From Candidatus Tectomicrobia bacterium RIFCSPLOWO2_12_FULL_69_37 (GTDB lineage: Bacteria > UBA8248): a stretch of 43,888 nucleotides of DNA. Below, in pieces: positions 1-9,760 of the stretch. The translations under genes were made by a program, and so were the position numbers. Location: positions 1,245-45,132 of the forward strand of contig MGDP01000132.1 of NCBI GenBank assembly GCA_001790955.1. Reading direction: 5' to 3'. Position 1 is the first letter of the stretch, and each line of letters starts with the position of its first letter. The notes under the pieces were generated by a model. It made no database searches. It was given only the letters and a program-made list of their open reading frames with translations, and had not been told where the DNA came from.

Positions 1-33
1 GGGGGCGGACGCAAGATTCGCCCCTACAGGGGG
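1..33. repeat. Possible edge-truncated palindromic intergenic repeat (GGGGGCGGACGCAAGATTCGCCCCTACAGGGGG)
   Basis: Imperfect inverted repeat GGGGGCG...CGCCCC at the window edge, noncoding; resembles dispersed GGGGCGAATCTTG-type repeats but copy number cannot be tested here. Confidence 0.3.
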
Positions 34-150
34 AAAACGCCCGATTCGGACACTGGAAAGGAGGTTGTCACGCGAATTAACGGGAATTAAATAGAAAAGA
101 TACCCGAAAAATATCCCTGCACTGGTCAGGCCACGGCCCGGCGGGGCGCC

Positions 151-1656
151 CTAGGCTCCCTCCGGCTGGCCGGGCAAGGGCGGCTCCCCGGCCTTGGCTC
201 CGTCCCCCTGTGGAGAGCCGGCCCGGGGGGGCTTGGGCCCGGCCCAGGCGAGGGTGCGGTGGGGGAAGGGGATCTCGATGCCCCGGGCGTCGAAGGCGTT
301 CTTGATGCGGCGGTGGAACTCGCGCCGGACGGACCACTGCTTGATGGGCTGGGTCTTGAAGCGGCCCTTGATGACGACGGCGGAGTCGGCGAACTTGTCG
401 AGCCCGGCGATCTCGACGGGCTCCAGGATCGTGCTGCTCCATTCGGGGTCCGTGCGCATCCCCTCGGCCACCTCGCGGATGAGGGCGATGACCTCGTCCA
501 CGTTCTCCCGGTAGGCCACCCCGACCTCGAAGACGGCTTGGCTGAACTCCTTGGTGAGGTTGGTCACCACGTCGATGGCCCCGTTCGGGATGACGTGGAC
601 GTTGCCGTCGTAGTCCCGCAGGCGGACCGAGCGCAAGTTGAAGCCCTCGACGAGGCCGCCGATGCCCTTCACCTGCACCACGTCCCCGACGGCGATGTTG
701 TTCTCGAGCAGCATGAAGACGCCCGTGATCACGTCCTTGACCAGGGACTGGGCCCCGAAGCCCACGGCGAGGCCGAGAATCCCGGCGCCGGCCAGGATGG
801 GGCTCACGTTCACCCCCAGGTGGGAGAGGATGCCGACGCCCGCGGCGGAGATGACGGCCCACCGGAAGATCGACAGCGCCAGGGGCAGGAGGGTGCGCTG
901 CTGGGGGGTGGGGGCGCGGCGGTTGCCCTCCGGGTCCTTCCGCCGGAAGAGAAAATACTCCACGGCGGCGCGGGCGGCCTCGATGCAGGCCACGGCCACG
1001 GCAGCCGTCACGGCGATGCCCAGGAGGCTCCTCAGCAGGCCCAGGCCCGCCTCGGAGAGCAGGACGGCCAGGGCCGGCAGCCCCCAGGCGTCCAGCGCGA
1101 GGAGGGAGGCCGCGGCCCACACGAGGGCGGCGAGGGCGGTGACGGCGAAGGGCGCGTAGAGATGCACCTTCCGCTCGGCGCCGGGGGCCAGGGCCCTGAG
1201 GCGCCCGCTCCAGGCAAGGAGCCGCGCCGCGCCCCGGCGGATCAGGCGGACCAGGATGAGGGCCGCGGCCAGGATGAGAGCAGTGAGGGCGAGCGCCTTG
1301 GTGAGGAAGCGGAGAAGAGCGCGGAGATCCCCCCGCCAGAAGGGGGAGGAAGCCAGGCCGCCCCGGAGGGTTTCCCCCAGGGCGCGCATCATCTCGGCGA
1401 AGAAGCTGTTGAGGGCGGATGGCGCTCCGGCCGGAGAGGCGGAGGGGCCCTTCTGGGCCTCCAGGAGGAGCTTGAGCTGGCGGACGAGGGCCTCGCGCTC
1501 GGCGGGGCTCTCGATTCGCCGGATCAGGGCCTCGACCTCCTGCCGAGAGGGAGAGCCTTCCTTGGCCGGGGCGGGAGCCGCGGCCGCCATCAGGGGGAAG
1601 GCGAGCGCGAGCGCCGCGGCGCAGGCCGCCCGCCAAGGGGGCCGAATCGCCGGCAT
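151..1656 (-). CDS. MscS-family mechanosensitive ion channel with signal peptide
   Basis: MscS core: GILGLAVGFGAQSLVKDVITGVFMLLENNIAVGDVVQVKGIGGLVEGFNLRSVRLRDYDGNVHVIPNG. Confidence 0.9.
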   Translation of the reverse strand: MPAIRPPWRAACAAALALAFPLMAAAAPAPAKEGSPSRQEVEALIRRIESPAEREALVRQLKLLLEAQKGPSASPAGAPSALNSFFAEMMRALGETLRGGLASSPFWRGDLRALLRFLTKALALTALILAAALILVRLIRRGAARLLAWSGRLRALAPGAERKVHLYAPFAVTALAALVWAAASLLALDAWGLPALAVLLSEAGLGLLRSLLGIAVTAAVAVACIEAARAAVEYFLFRRKDPEGNRRAPTPQQRTLLPLALSIFRWAVISAAGVGILSHLGVNVSPILAGAGILGLAVGFGAQSLVKDVITGVFMLLENNIAVGDVVQVKGIGGLVEGFNLRSVRLRDYDGNVHVIPNGAIDVVTNLTKEFSQAVFEVGVAYRENVDEVIALIREVAEGMRTDPEWSSTILEPVEIAGLDKFADSAVVIKGRFKTQPIKQWSVRREFHRRIKNAFDARGIEIPFPHRTLAWAGPKPPRAGSPQGDGAKAGEPPLPGQPEGA

Positions 1657-1904
1657 CGTCCGTGTCTCCTCTGGCGGCGGATGGGAGCGGGAAGGAGAGC
1701 CCTCGGGCGGGCCGTTTCGCGGCGCGGTTCACCGCATGGGGTGGGGACGGCCTGAGGCGGCGGGGCCCTTTCCGGAGGAGTGCTAGAACCCGAACGGTTT
1801 TCATTGTAAAGGCAGCCGCTTCGCGGGGCAAAGGGGGGACGGAGGGGGGCTGGAGAGGACAGGGGACCTCCGGGGATGCGGGGCGGGGGCGAGCGGGCGG
1901 GATG

Positions 1905-1940
1905 AAAAAAAGCCGGGGCGGGGTGGCCCCCGCCCCGGCT
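1905..1940 (-). terminator. Intrinsic terminator of the solute-binding protein gene
   Basis: Perfect 13-bp stem AGCCGGGGCGGGG-TGGC-CCCCGCCCCGGCT; A7 on plus strand (T7 after hairpin on minus), 17 nt past the stop codon. Confidence 0.9.
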
Positions 1941-1956
1941 GGAGCGCTGCCGGCGG

Positions 1957-2976
1957 CTAGACGCCGAACTTCTTGCGGAACATCTCCTGGATCTCCTTCG
2001 ACTTCGCCTTCACCTCGTCCGGGGTGGAGTCGATGAGCTTGAGGCCGTCGAGGGAGGGGAGCCCCGCGGGGTACTTGACCGACGGGTGGCCGACGTGGAG
2101 GCCCTGATCCACGAGCAGCTGCTGGGCCTCCTGGCTGAAGAGGAAGTCGGTGAACACCTGGGCGGCGTTCGGGTGGGGCGCCTTCTTGAGGACCGCGTGG
2201 GGCGAGGAGATGAGGGCCACGCCCTCCTTGGGGAGGACCATCTTGATGGGCTCGCCCTTCTTGATGTCGCCGAAGGTGTTGTAGGCGGCGGTGCCGGCCA
2301 CGGCGTGGGCTTCGCCGCGGGCGACCAGCGGGATGACGGCCACGGCGGACTGGACGATCTTGGGCTTGAGGGCCGCCATCTTGTCGTAGTAGCCCCACCC
2401 GTGGAGCTTGAGGATGGAGAGCATCCCCACCGTGATCACCCCGCTGTAGGCCGGGTGGGCGTGGGCCAGCAGGCCGTTCCAGCGGGGCTTGAGGAGGTCG
2501 GTCCAGGTCTGGGGAGCGTCCTCGGGCTTGACGAGCTTGGTGTTGTAGGCGAGCACGTAGACGCTCGCCCGGAGGATGTTCCAGGCGCCGTCCGGGGTGA
2601 AGAAGGAGGGGTTGAACTTCTCGCTGCCCTGGAACTTGTAGGGGCGCAGGTGGTCCTTCTTCAGGTTGACGAAGTGGCCGATGTTCGAGGTGTGGAGGAC
2701 GTCGGCCTTGAAGACGCCGCCCTTGGCCTCCTGGAGGTAGCGCTGGTAGAGCTTCCCCGAGCCGTCGCGGTGGAGGACGCAGGTGACCCCCAGCTTCTTG
2801 TCGTTGAACTGCTTGCAGACCTTCTGGGCGACGGAGAGGGAGAGCGAGGAGTACCACATCACCTCGCCTTCCTTCTTCGCGGCCTGCATGTCCGCGGCCT
2901 CCGGGACGGCGGGGGCGAGGAGCCCCCACGCGGCGACGGCGGCCAGCAAGCCTTGTGCGGCGCGTCCGAGCGTCAT
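1957..2976 (-). CDS. Extracellular solute-binding protein, Fe3+/putrescine-type ABC SBP
   Basis: Signal peptide then EGEVMWYSSLSLSVAQKVCKQFNDKKLGV; periplasmic binding protein pattern; GGAGGAG before ATG at 2976. Confidence 0.8.
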   Translation of the reverse strand: MTLGRAAQGLLAAVAAWGLLAPAVPEAADMQAAKKEGEVMWYSSLSLSVAQKVCKQFNDKKLGVTCVLHRDGSGKLYQRYLQEAKGGVFKADVLHTSNIGHFVNLKKDHLRPYKFQGSEKFNPSFFTPDGAWNILRASVYVLAYNTKLVKPEDAPQTWTDLLKPRWNGLLAHAHPAYSGVITVGMLSILKLHGWGYYDKMAALKPKIVQSAVAVIPLVARGEAHAVAGTAAYNTFGDIKKGEPIKMVLPKEGVALISSPHAVLKKAPHPNAAQVFTDFLFSQEAQQLLVDQGLHVGHPSVKYPAGLPSLDGLKLIDSTPDEVKAKSKEIQEMFRKKFGV

Positions 2977-3061
2977 GACTTCTCCTCCCTGCGGGCGCCC
3001 CCGTCCGGGGCGGCAGTCGATCATAGGGGCCGGCGTTTCCCAGGCGTCTTGCGGAGGAGCG

Positions 3062-3070
3062 ATTTTAGCA
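3062..3070 (-). promoter_or_regulatory. Extended -10 (TGCTAAAAT) upstream of the SBP gene
   Basis: TGCTAAAAT on minus strand; no convincing -35. Confidence 0.35.
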
Positions 3071-3139
3071 CGAGATGGGGCGGAAATCCCGGTCTTTCTG
3101 CGGGTGTGGAAGGGGGCGGCCCGGACGGGGTTCCAGGCC

Positions 3140-3490
3140 CTACCTTCCCCGCCAGATGAGCACGCCGATCACGGCCAGGAGCACTCCCACCCCCAGCCAG
3201 AGGAGCTGGCCCTCGGCGCGCAGGAAGTGGTGCCACTCCTCGCGGGCCTCCTCGCTCATGGCCTCCTGCCGGGAGTCCCCGGCGGGGCCCTCCGCCCCGC
3301 CGGACCTCTCCTCTTCCCGCAGCCGGGCGCGGGCCTGGGCCGTCCAGTTGAGGAGGGCGAAATAGAGCAGGAAGAGGGCGAGGGCGCCGATGCCCGTCAG
3401 GCGGGCCGCGATGTGGCCCCCGAAGACCCAGCTCCCCAGGGCGACGCCCACGAGGGCGAGGAGGAAGAAGGGAGCGCAGCCGGTGATCAT
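3140..3490 (-). CDS. Small hypothetical membrane protein
   Basis: 116 aa ORF with predicted TM segments at both ends; 3 nt from plsY stop. Confidence 0.6.
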   Translation of the reverse strand: MITGCAPFFLLALVGVALGSWVFGGHIAARLTGIGALALFLLYFALLNWTAQARARLREEERSGGAEGPAGDSRQEAMSEEAREEWHHFLRAEGQLLWLGVGVLLAVIGVLIWRGR

Positions 3491-3493
3491 CCG

Positions 3494-4120
3494 CTAGGCG
3501 CTCCCCTCTCCGCGCGTTCGGCCGAGGCGGTTCTCCTCGCCGCGGAGGAGGCGGCGGATGTTGCCGGCGTGCCGCCGGACGATGAAGCCGGCGATGAGGG
3601 CGGCGGTGACGACCGCGGGGTCGGGGTAGCCCATCACCGCCCCCGCCAGGGGCAGCGCGCAGGCGGCCAGGATCGAGCCCAGCGAGACGTAGCGCGTCGC
3701 GGCCACCGTCCCCGCGAAGACCAGGGCGGCCCACCCCGCCGGGCCGGGCATCCAGTAGAGGAAGACCCCCAGGCCCGTGGCGACCCCCTTGCCGCCCTTG
3801 AAGCCGGTGAAGGGGGAGAACATGTGGCCGAAGACCGCGCCCAGGGCGGCGGCGGGCTGGTGGAAGGGGAGGAGCGGGCTCCCGGGGGCCAGGAGAGCGG
3901 GGATCCAGGCGATGGCGAGGGTCCCCTTGAGAAGGTCCCCGGCCAGGGTCAGGAGGCCGGGCAGCCAGCCGCTCGTGCGGATGACGTTGGTGGCGCCGAT
4001 GTTCCCGCTCCCGGCGGCGCGCGGGTCGTCGAGGCCGAGGAGGCGGGTCACGAGGACCCCGGAGGGGATGGAGCCGAGGAGGGCGGCGGCCAGGAAGACG
4101 GCGAAGATGGAGAGGCTCAC
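3494..4120 (-). CDS. plsY: Acyl-phosphate:glycerol-3-phosphate acyltransferase PlsY
   Basis: GSIPSGVLVTRLLGLDDPRAAGSGNIGATNVIRTSG and GFKGGKGVATGLG; GTG start overlapping pgsA stop. Confidence 0.92.
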   Translation of the reverse strand: MSLSIFAVFLAAALLGSIPSGVLVTRLLGLDDPRAAGSGNIGATNVIRTSGWLPGLLTLAGDLLKGTLAIAWIPALLAPGSPLLPFHQPAAALGAVFGHMFSPFTGFKGGKGVATGLGVFLYWMPGPAGWAALVFAGTVAATRYVSLGSILAACALPLAGAVMGYPDPAVVTAALIAGFIVRRHAGNIRRLLRGEENRLGRTRGEGSA

Positions 4121-4746
4121 GTGAATTCCCGGAGGAGCTGGCGGAAGTAGTCCGCCCCCGAGACGACCGCCACGATCATCGCCGCCCAGATGAGGAGGGT
4201 GCCCGCCGGCGGCAGCAGCTCTAGGGTCAGGAAGAGGACGGCCGCGACCTGGAGGCACATCTTCCACTTCCCGAGCCGGTTCGCCGGGACCACCTTCCCG
4301 TGCTGAAGCGCCACCGCCCGCAGCGCCGTGACCAGGAACTCCCGCCCGAGGATGACCCCGACGATCCACGCGTCCACCTCGCCCAGGGCCACCAGGGGGA
4401 GGAGGGCGGCCACCATGAGCAGCTTGTCCGCCACGGGGTCGAGGATCTCCCCCACCGGCGTGACCTGGCACCGGGCCCTTGCCAGGCGGCCGTCCAGCCA
4501 GTCGGTGAAGGCGGCGGCGGCGAAGATGAGGGCGGCGATCGCCCGGGAGAGGTAGGAGCCTTGGAGCAGGAAGAGGACCACCAGGGGCAGCATGAGGATG
4601 CGGGTCAGGGTGAGGCGGTTCGCGAGGTTGAGGGAGCGCCAGCCTTCGCTGGTGAGGAAGCGCAGGGCGGCCCCGCGCCAGCGGGTGCGCCGGGAGGCGG
4701 GGGAGGCTCCCCCGAGGGTGGGGTTGCGGGATCCGGCCGGCGCCAT
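4117..4746 (-). CDS. pgsA: CDP-diacylglycerol--glycerol-3-phosphate 3-phosphatidyltransferase
   Basis: NLANRLTLTRI and DWLDGRLARARCQVTPVGEILDPVADKLL (CDP-alcohol phosphotransferase motif). Confidence 0.92.
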   Translation of the reverse strand: MAPAGSRNPTLGGASPASRRTRWRGAALRFLTSEGWRSLNLANRLTLTRILMLPLVVLFLLQGSYLSRAIAALIFAAAAFTDWLDGRLARARCQVTPVGEILDPVADKLLMVAALLPLVALGEVDAWIVGVILGREFLVTALRAVALQHGKVVPANRLGKWKMCLQVAAVLFLTLELLPPAGTLLIWAAMIVAVVSGADYFRQLLREFT

Positions 4747-4748
4747 GG

Positions 4749-5750
4749 CTACCTCAGGTAGTCGAGCAGGGTCTTGTTCTTCGCCCGCGCGCGGAAGCGG
4801 CGGATGATCTTCTTCTCGATCTGGCGGATGCGCTCGCGCGAGAGGCCGATCCGCTGGCCGATCTCCTCGAGGGTCATTGGGTCGCCGTCGAAGCCGAAGC
4901 GAAGGCGGATGATCTCGCGCTCGCGCGGATCGAGGCCCGCGAGGAGGTCCTCGATCTCCTCCTCGAGAGAGTGCTGCACCAGGTTCTCCTCGGCGGAGAT
5001 GACGTCCTTCGCCTCGAGGAGGTCCAGGTAGCTCGTCTCCTCGCTCCCCGAGATGGGGGTGTCGAGGGAGAGGTAGTTGCGGTGGACGCGGAGGACGTTC
5101 TCGACGTCCTCCATCTTCATGCTGAGGCGCTCGGCGAGCTCCTCGGAGGAGGGCTCGCGGTCCATCTCCTGGCGTAGCCGCTGGTAGGCCTGCCCGATCT
5201 TGTGGATGAGGCCCGCCTGCTTGATCGGGAGGCGGACGGTTCCCGTGTGGTCGGCGATGGCGTGCATGATGGCCTGGCGGATCCACCAGACGGCATAGGT
5301 GATGAGCTTCACGCCGCGGTCGGGGTCGAAGCGGCGGATGGCGTGGATGAGGCCGATGTTGCCCTCGTTGATGAGGTCCTCGAGGGAGAGGCCGAAGCCC
5401 TTGTAGCGGTTCGCGACGCTCACGACGTAGCGCAGGTTGCAGCGCACGAGCCGGTTGAAGGCCTCCGTCTCCCCGGCCTTGGCCCGGACGGCCAGCTCGT
5501 GCTCCTGCTCGCGGGTGAGGATGGGGTACTGGCCGATCTCCCTGAGGTAGATGGCCAGGGTGTCTTCGCTGGGGGGGAGGGAGACGGTCTCCCGCTCCAT
5601 CTCCTCGAGAAAAGGCTCGGCCCTGGGCGCCTCCTCGGCCGGCGCCTCTTCCTCGATCTCGGGCAGGGGGGGATCGGCGGCGCGGGCCCGCTTCCTCGGC
5701 CCCCTGCGCCGGGGCTTCGGAGAGCCGGAGGCGGCCTGCTTCTTGGCCAT
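4749..5750 (-). CDS. Group 2 sigma-70 factor (RpoD/RpoS-like)
   Basis: Regions 1.2-4.2: DTLAIYLREIGQYPILTREQEHELA, RFDPDRGVKLITYAVWWIRQAI, TLEEIGQRIGLSRERIRQIEKKIIRRFR. Confidence 0.92.
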   Translation of the reverse strand: MAKKQAASGSPKPRRRGPRKRARAADPPLPEIEEEAPAEEAPRAEPFLEEMERETVSLPPSEDTLAIYLREIGQYPILTREQEHELAVRAKAGETEAFNRLVRCNLRYVVSVANRYKGFGLSLEDLINEGNIGLIHAIRRFDPDRGVKLITYAVWWIRQAIMHAIADHTGTVRLPIKQAGLIHKIGQAYQRLRQEMDREPSSEELAERLSMKMEDVENVLRVHRNYLSLDTPISGSEETSYLDLLEAKDVISAEENLVQHSLEEEIEDLLAGLDPREREIIRLRFGFDGDPMTLEEIGQRIGLSRERIRQIEKKIIRRFRARAKNKTLLDYLR

Positions 5751-5814
5751 CAGACCACCCCCGCGGCCGTCCCCTTGCCGGGGGGGCGGAGGGAGGAACC
5801 CAGGGACCCGGGCC

Positions 5815-6573
5815 TCATCGCGTGCCCGAGAGGCTGACGAGGCGCTGGTGGGCGCGCTGGGAGAGAGGGTTCGCCGGATACTCCTTGATCAGGCTCCGGT
5901 AGGCCTCGCCCGCTTTCTGGTAGCTTTCCTCCAGCATGTAGCTCTCCGCCAGGAAGAACATGGCCTCGGCGCGGAGGCCGGGCTGGTCGGCGAACTCCTT
6001 GATGACTTCCTGGAAGCGGGGGATGGCGGAAACCCGCTTGCCCTTGGTGAGGTAGAAGCGCGCGATGTGGAGGTGGTGGCGGGCCAGCTGGTCCCGCAGG
6101 GATTGGATCCTCTCCTTGGCCTGGGCGGTGAACTCGGAGCGGGGGAAGCGCCGGACCAGCTCCTGGAAGCTCTTCAGCGCGTCGCGGGTGACGGCCTGCT
6201 CCTGGTCCGGGGCCAGGATGCGGTTGTAGTCCGACATGCCGAGATAGTAGTAAGCCTGCGGCGTCTGCCGGCTGACCGGGTAGAGCTGGACGTACTCGGC
6301 GTACTGCACCCGTGCCTCGATGTACTCCTCCCCCTGGTAGTAGGAGTTGGCCAGGTTCAGGAGGGCCTCCCGCCGGTGGTTGCTGTCTGGGTACTCGCGC
6401 AGCAGGCGCTGGAAAGCTTGGCGGGCGCTCTCGTAGCGCTCTGCGCGCAGATCCTCCTGGCCCAAGAGCATGAGCTCGCCGGGCGAGGCCTTGTCGGCGG
6501 GGCGGACGGCGCAGCCCCCGGTGGAGGCGAGAAGGGCGGCGGCGAGAAGGAGAGCGGCCGGGTGCCTTCGCAT
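5815..6573 (-). CDS. bamD: Outer membrane assembly lipoprotein BamD
   Basis: Lipobox LLASTGGC, TPR repeats with BamD-type spacing (FQRLLREYPDSNHRREALLNLANSYY). Confidence 0.85.
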   Translation of the reverse strand: MRRHPAALLLAAALLASTGGCAVRPADKASPGELMLLGQEDLRAERYESARQAFQRLLREYPDSNHRREALLNLANSYYQGEEYIEARVQYAEYVQLYPVSRQTPQAYYYLGMSDYNRILAPDQEQAVTRDALKSFQELVRRFPRSEFTAQAKERIQSLRDQLARHHLHIARFYLTKGKRVSAIPRFQEVIKEFADQPGLRAEAMFFLAESYMLEESYQKAGEAYRSLIKEYPANPLSQRAHQRLVSLSGTR

Positions 6574-6655
6574 GCGCTTGGGCTCCATCAGGTGACAGTC
6601 ATCAGCCAAATGAGAGGAGAAACAAGAGCGGCCTGTGGACGATGGCACCACGGCG

Positions 6656-6685
6656 ATCTTAGGAGAGCAGGCCACAGGGTGTCAA
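6656..6685 (-). promoter_or_regulatory. Sigma-70 promoter for bamD
   Basis: TTGACA-N18-TAAGAT on minus strand; a CCTGTGG/CCACAGG inverted repeat has one arm in the spacer and one in the 5' UTR. Confidence 0.65.
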
Positions 6686-6707
6686 GGAAGGCGTGATCGG
6701 GCGCCGC

Positions 6708-8195
6708 CTAGCGGCGGACGCGCAACCGGTCCCCCGGGAAGATGACGGCCGACGTGGACAGGCTGTTCCAGCGGATGAGATCCTCGGGCGAGACGCCGTA
6801 GAGGCGGGAGATGGTCCAGACGCTCTCGCCGGCCTCCACGACGTGGTGGGTTTCCCCCCGGGCGGCCGCCGCGTGCGTCTCCTCTCCGGGTTTCCCTTCT
6901 TCGCTGGGGAGGCGTACGAGGGCCCCGACGGGGAGGCGGCGGGGATCCAGGTGGAGGTTCAGCTCCAGGACCCGCGGGAGGGGGACGTTGAAGCGCTGGG
7001 CAATCGCCGAGAGGGTGTCGCCCGCGCGGATGCGGTACTGCCCGGGCGAGGGGGGCACGTCCCGGGGGGCCCTGGCCAGCTTCTGGAGGAAGAGGGCAGC
7101 CTTGCCGGCCGGGAGCTTCAGGGCGAAGCCGCCGCCCGGCGGGGAGACGCCCATCCGCAGCTCGGGGTTGAGGTCGGCGATCTCATCGATGGAGACGCCG
7201 GTGAGCTTCGAAACGGTTTTAAGCGACACCGGCCGGGGCAAGTTCGCCGCCTCGAAGCGGAGCATCGACTCGTACTCCAGCCCCGCGAAGCTGAACACCT
7301 CGGGGTTCTTCGCAATCATCATGCCCGCCAGGTACTTGCCCACGTAGTTCTTGGTCTCGACCGGCAGGTGGCGGGTCCGCGCCAGCTCCCAATAGGTCTT
7401 CCGGCCCGACGCCCGGATGGCCGACCGGATGCGGTTCTCCCCGGCGTTGTAGGCCGCGAGGGCGAGGTGCCAGTCGCCGAACTCCTGGTAGAGCTGGGCT
7501 AGGTATTGGGCGGCCGCCCGGGTGGCCTTCAGGGGTTCGCGCCGCTCGTCGAGGTAGGAATCCACCCGGAGGCCCACGCGCCGGGCGGTGCCTTCCATGA
7601 ACTGCCACGGCCCCACGGCCCCGGCCCGGGAGCGGGCCCGCAGGCTGTATCCGCTCTCGATGAGGGGCACGTAGGCGAGGTCCTCGGGCAAGCCTTCCTC
7701 TTTCAGTATCTTGCGGAAAGCCGGGAGGAAGCGCGCGCTCCGGCGCAGCCACTCCCCGAAGCGGTCGCGGCCCGGGCCGGTGAAGTAGTCGATCCAGCGC
7801 TCGACGGTCCCGTTGCGGACGACGGGCACATCGAAGGCGAAGCCCAGCACCGCCTTCCCGGCCCCGGCCGCTGGGGGAGCGGGCGAGGGCGTGTCCTCGC
7901 CGCTCTCTCCCTCGGGCACTGGCAGGTTGAGGTCATGGGGCGGAGGCGCGGGCGGCTCCTGCCTCTGGCGCAGGAGGCCCAGCTCATTGAAGGTCGGGAG
8001 TGAGGCCGGGGAAGCGAACGAGGAAAGGGGAGGGGCGGGAAGGGTGGTTCCCTCGGCGGGCGGGGGGGCCACCCGGGCCTGGCTCGTCCCGCCGGGGGCA
8101 TCCTCCCCTCCCACGAGGCCATGAGGAGCCGCCGCGCAGCCCGCCGCCAACACTCCGCAAATGAGCAGACTCGCCCGTCTTGTGCTCAGGTTCAT
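6708..8195 (-). CDS. mltD: Membrane-bound lytic murein transglycosylase D with LysM domains
   Basis: SLT motif PLIESGYSLRARSRAGAVGPWQFM, two LysM repeats, lipobox GVLAAGC. Confidence 0.9.
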   Translation of the reverse strand: MNLSTRRASLLICGVLAAGCAAAPHGLVGGEDAPGGTSQARVAPPPAEGTTLPAPPLSSFASPASLPTFNELGLLRQRQEPPAPPPHDLNLPVPEGESGEDTPSPAPPAAGAGKAVLGFAFDVPVVRNGTVERWIDYFTGPGRDRFGEWLRRSARFLPAFRKILKEEGLPEDLAYVPLIESGYSLRARSRAGAVGPWQFMEGTARRVGLRVDSYLDERREPLKATRAAAQYLAQLYQEFGDWHLALAAYNAGENRIRSAIRASGRKTYWELARTRHLPVETKNYVGKYLAGMMIAKNPEVFSFAGLEYESMLRFEAANLPRPVSLKTVSKLTGVSIDEIADLNPELRMGVSPPGGGFALKLPAGKAALFLQKLARAPRDVPPSPGQYRIRAGDTLSAIAQRFNVPLPRVLELNLHLDPRRLPVGALVRLPSEEGKPGEETHAAAARGETHHVVEAGESVWTISRLYGVSPEDLIRWNSLSTSAVIFPGDRLRVRR

Positions 8196-8317
8196 CACCA
8201 TCCGCCGCGACAAAGGCCAAGAGCCTTAAAATAAAACCGGGCGAAAAAAAGAGCGGGCGAATCCTAGCAATTTTTCCGGTGCGAGGCAATCCTCGAATAG
8301 GGGGGCATCTGGAAAAA

Positions 8318-9760
8318 TTACGCCCGATGTTCGCTGGCCTTAAGCTCTTGGAAAAGCCAGAGCTGGGGCTCCACCCGGTGGACGGGGATCGGATAGCTCC
8401 CGGTGAAGCAGGCGGTGCAGAACTCGCCTCCCCGAGGGTGCACGCAGCGGAGCAGGCCCTCCAGCGAGAGGTAGGCCAGGCTGTCGGCGTTGAGGTGGAG
8501 GCGGGTCTCCTCCACCGATTTGGCGGAGGCGATGAGCTCCTTGCGGGTGGGCATGTCGATGCCGAAGAAGCAGGGATGGGTAATGGGCGGGGAACTGATC
8601 CGCATGTGCACCTCGGCGGCCCCGGCCTTGCGGATCATCTCGACGATCTTGCGGCTCGTCGTTCCCCGGACGATGGAGTCGTCCACCACGACCACCCGCT
8701 TGCCCTCGAGGTAGGCCCTCATCGGGTTGAGCTTCACCTTCACCCCGAAGTGCCGGATGGACTGCTGGGGCTCGATGAAGGTGCGCCCGACGTAGTGGTT
8801 CCGCACCAGGCCCCACTCCAGGGGGAGGCCGGACTCGGCCGAGAAGCCCAGGGCGGCGGCCAGCCCCGAGTCGGGAACGGGGATGACGATGTCGGCCTCC
8901 ACCGGGTTCTCGCGGGCCAGCTCGACGCCCAGCTGGCGCCGGACGGTATATACGTTCTCGCCGAAGATGTAGCTGTCGGGCCGGGCGAAATAGATGAACT
9001 CGAAGATGCACTGGGTGGGCGTCGCCGGCGGGAAGGGGAAGAGGCTGTGCAGCCCCTCCTCGTCCACCACGATCATCTCCCCCGGAGCCACCTCGCGGAC
9101 GAAGGTGGCCTCGATGAGGTCCAGGGCGCACGTCTCGCTCGCGAGCACCCAGATGGTGCCGCCGCCCGGCTCCCCCATCCGGCCCAGGACGAGGGGGCGG
9201 AAGCCGTAGGGGTCCCGCACCCCGATGAGCTTGTCGCGGGTCATCATGATCAGGGTGAAGGCGCCCTCCAGGCGGTTCAGGGCGTCCACGATGGCCCCCT
9301 CGGTCTCCTGCTCCAGCGAGCGGGCGACCAGGTGGAGGATGACCTCGCTGTCCGTCGTGCTGCGGAAGATGGAGCCCGTCGCCTCGAGCTCGCGGCGCAG
9401 GTCGCCCGCGTTGACGAGGTTGCCGTTGTGCCCGAGCGCCATGATCCCCCGCGAGTAGGTGACCATGAAGGGCTGCGCGTTGGTGATGTGGGACTGGCCC
9501 GCCGTGGAGTAGCGGTTGTGGCCGATGGCGAGGTGGCCCTTGAGCTTGTCGAGGCGCGCCTCGGTGAAGACGTCCGCCACGTGGCCCATGCCCACTTCGC
9601 TGTGGACGCGCTCGCCGTCCGAGGCCACGATGCCCGAGCTCTCCTGCCCGCGGTGCTGGAGGGCGTAGAGGCCCAGGTAGGTGAGGTTGGCCGCCTCGGG
9701 ATGGCCGTAGATCCCGAAGACGGCGCACTCCTCGTGGGGATGATCGTCGAAGGGCGTCAT
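8318..9760 (-). CDS. purF: Amidophosphoribosyltransferase, Fe-S/propeptide type
   Basis: [32 protein letters not shown]; cysteines at QCIFEF, HPCFFG and CTAC fit the 4Fe-4S class. Confidence 0.96.
   Translation of the reverse strand: MTPFDDHPHEECAVFGIYGHPEAANLTYLGLYALQHRGQESSGIVASDGERVHSEVGMGHVADVFTEARLDKLKGHLAIGHNRYSTAGQSHITNAQPFMVTYSRGIMALGHNGNLVNAGDLRRELEATGSIFRSTTDSEVILHLVARSLEQETEGAIVDALNRLEGAFTLIMMTRDKLIGVRDPYGFRPLVLGRMGEPGGGTIWVLASETCALDLIEATFVREVAPGEMIVVDEEGLHSLFPFPPATPTQCIFEFIYFARPDSYIFGENVYTVRRQLGVELARENPVEADIVIPVPDSGLAAALGFSAESGLPLEWGLVRNHYVGRTFIEPQQSIRHFGVKVKLNPMRAYLEGKRVVVVDDSIVRGTTSRKIVEMIRKAGAAEVHMRISSPPITHPCFFGIDMPTRKELIASAKSVEETRLHLNADSLAYLSLEGLLRCVHPRGGEFCTACFTGSYPIPVHRVEPQLWLFQELKASEHRA

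Noticed and set aside
77-2929. 950-aa minus ORF spanning MscS and SBP genes
   Set aside because: P/R-rich alternative frame crossing a strong terminator and two real genes
4466-4485. TGGCAC...TTGC sequence in pgsA resembling sigma-54 promoter
   Set aside because: Spacing is N7 instead of N5 and it lies inside a coding region in an unrelated operon
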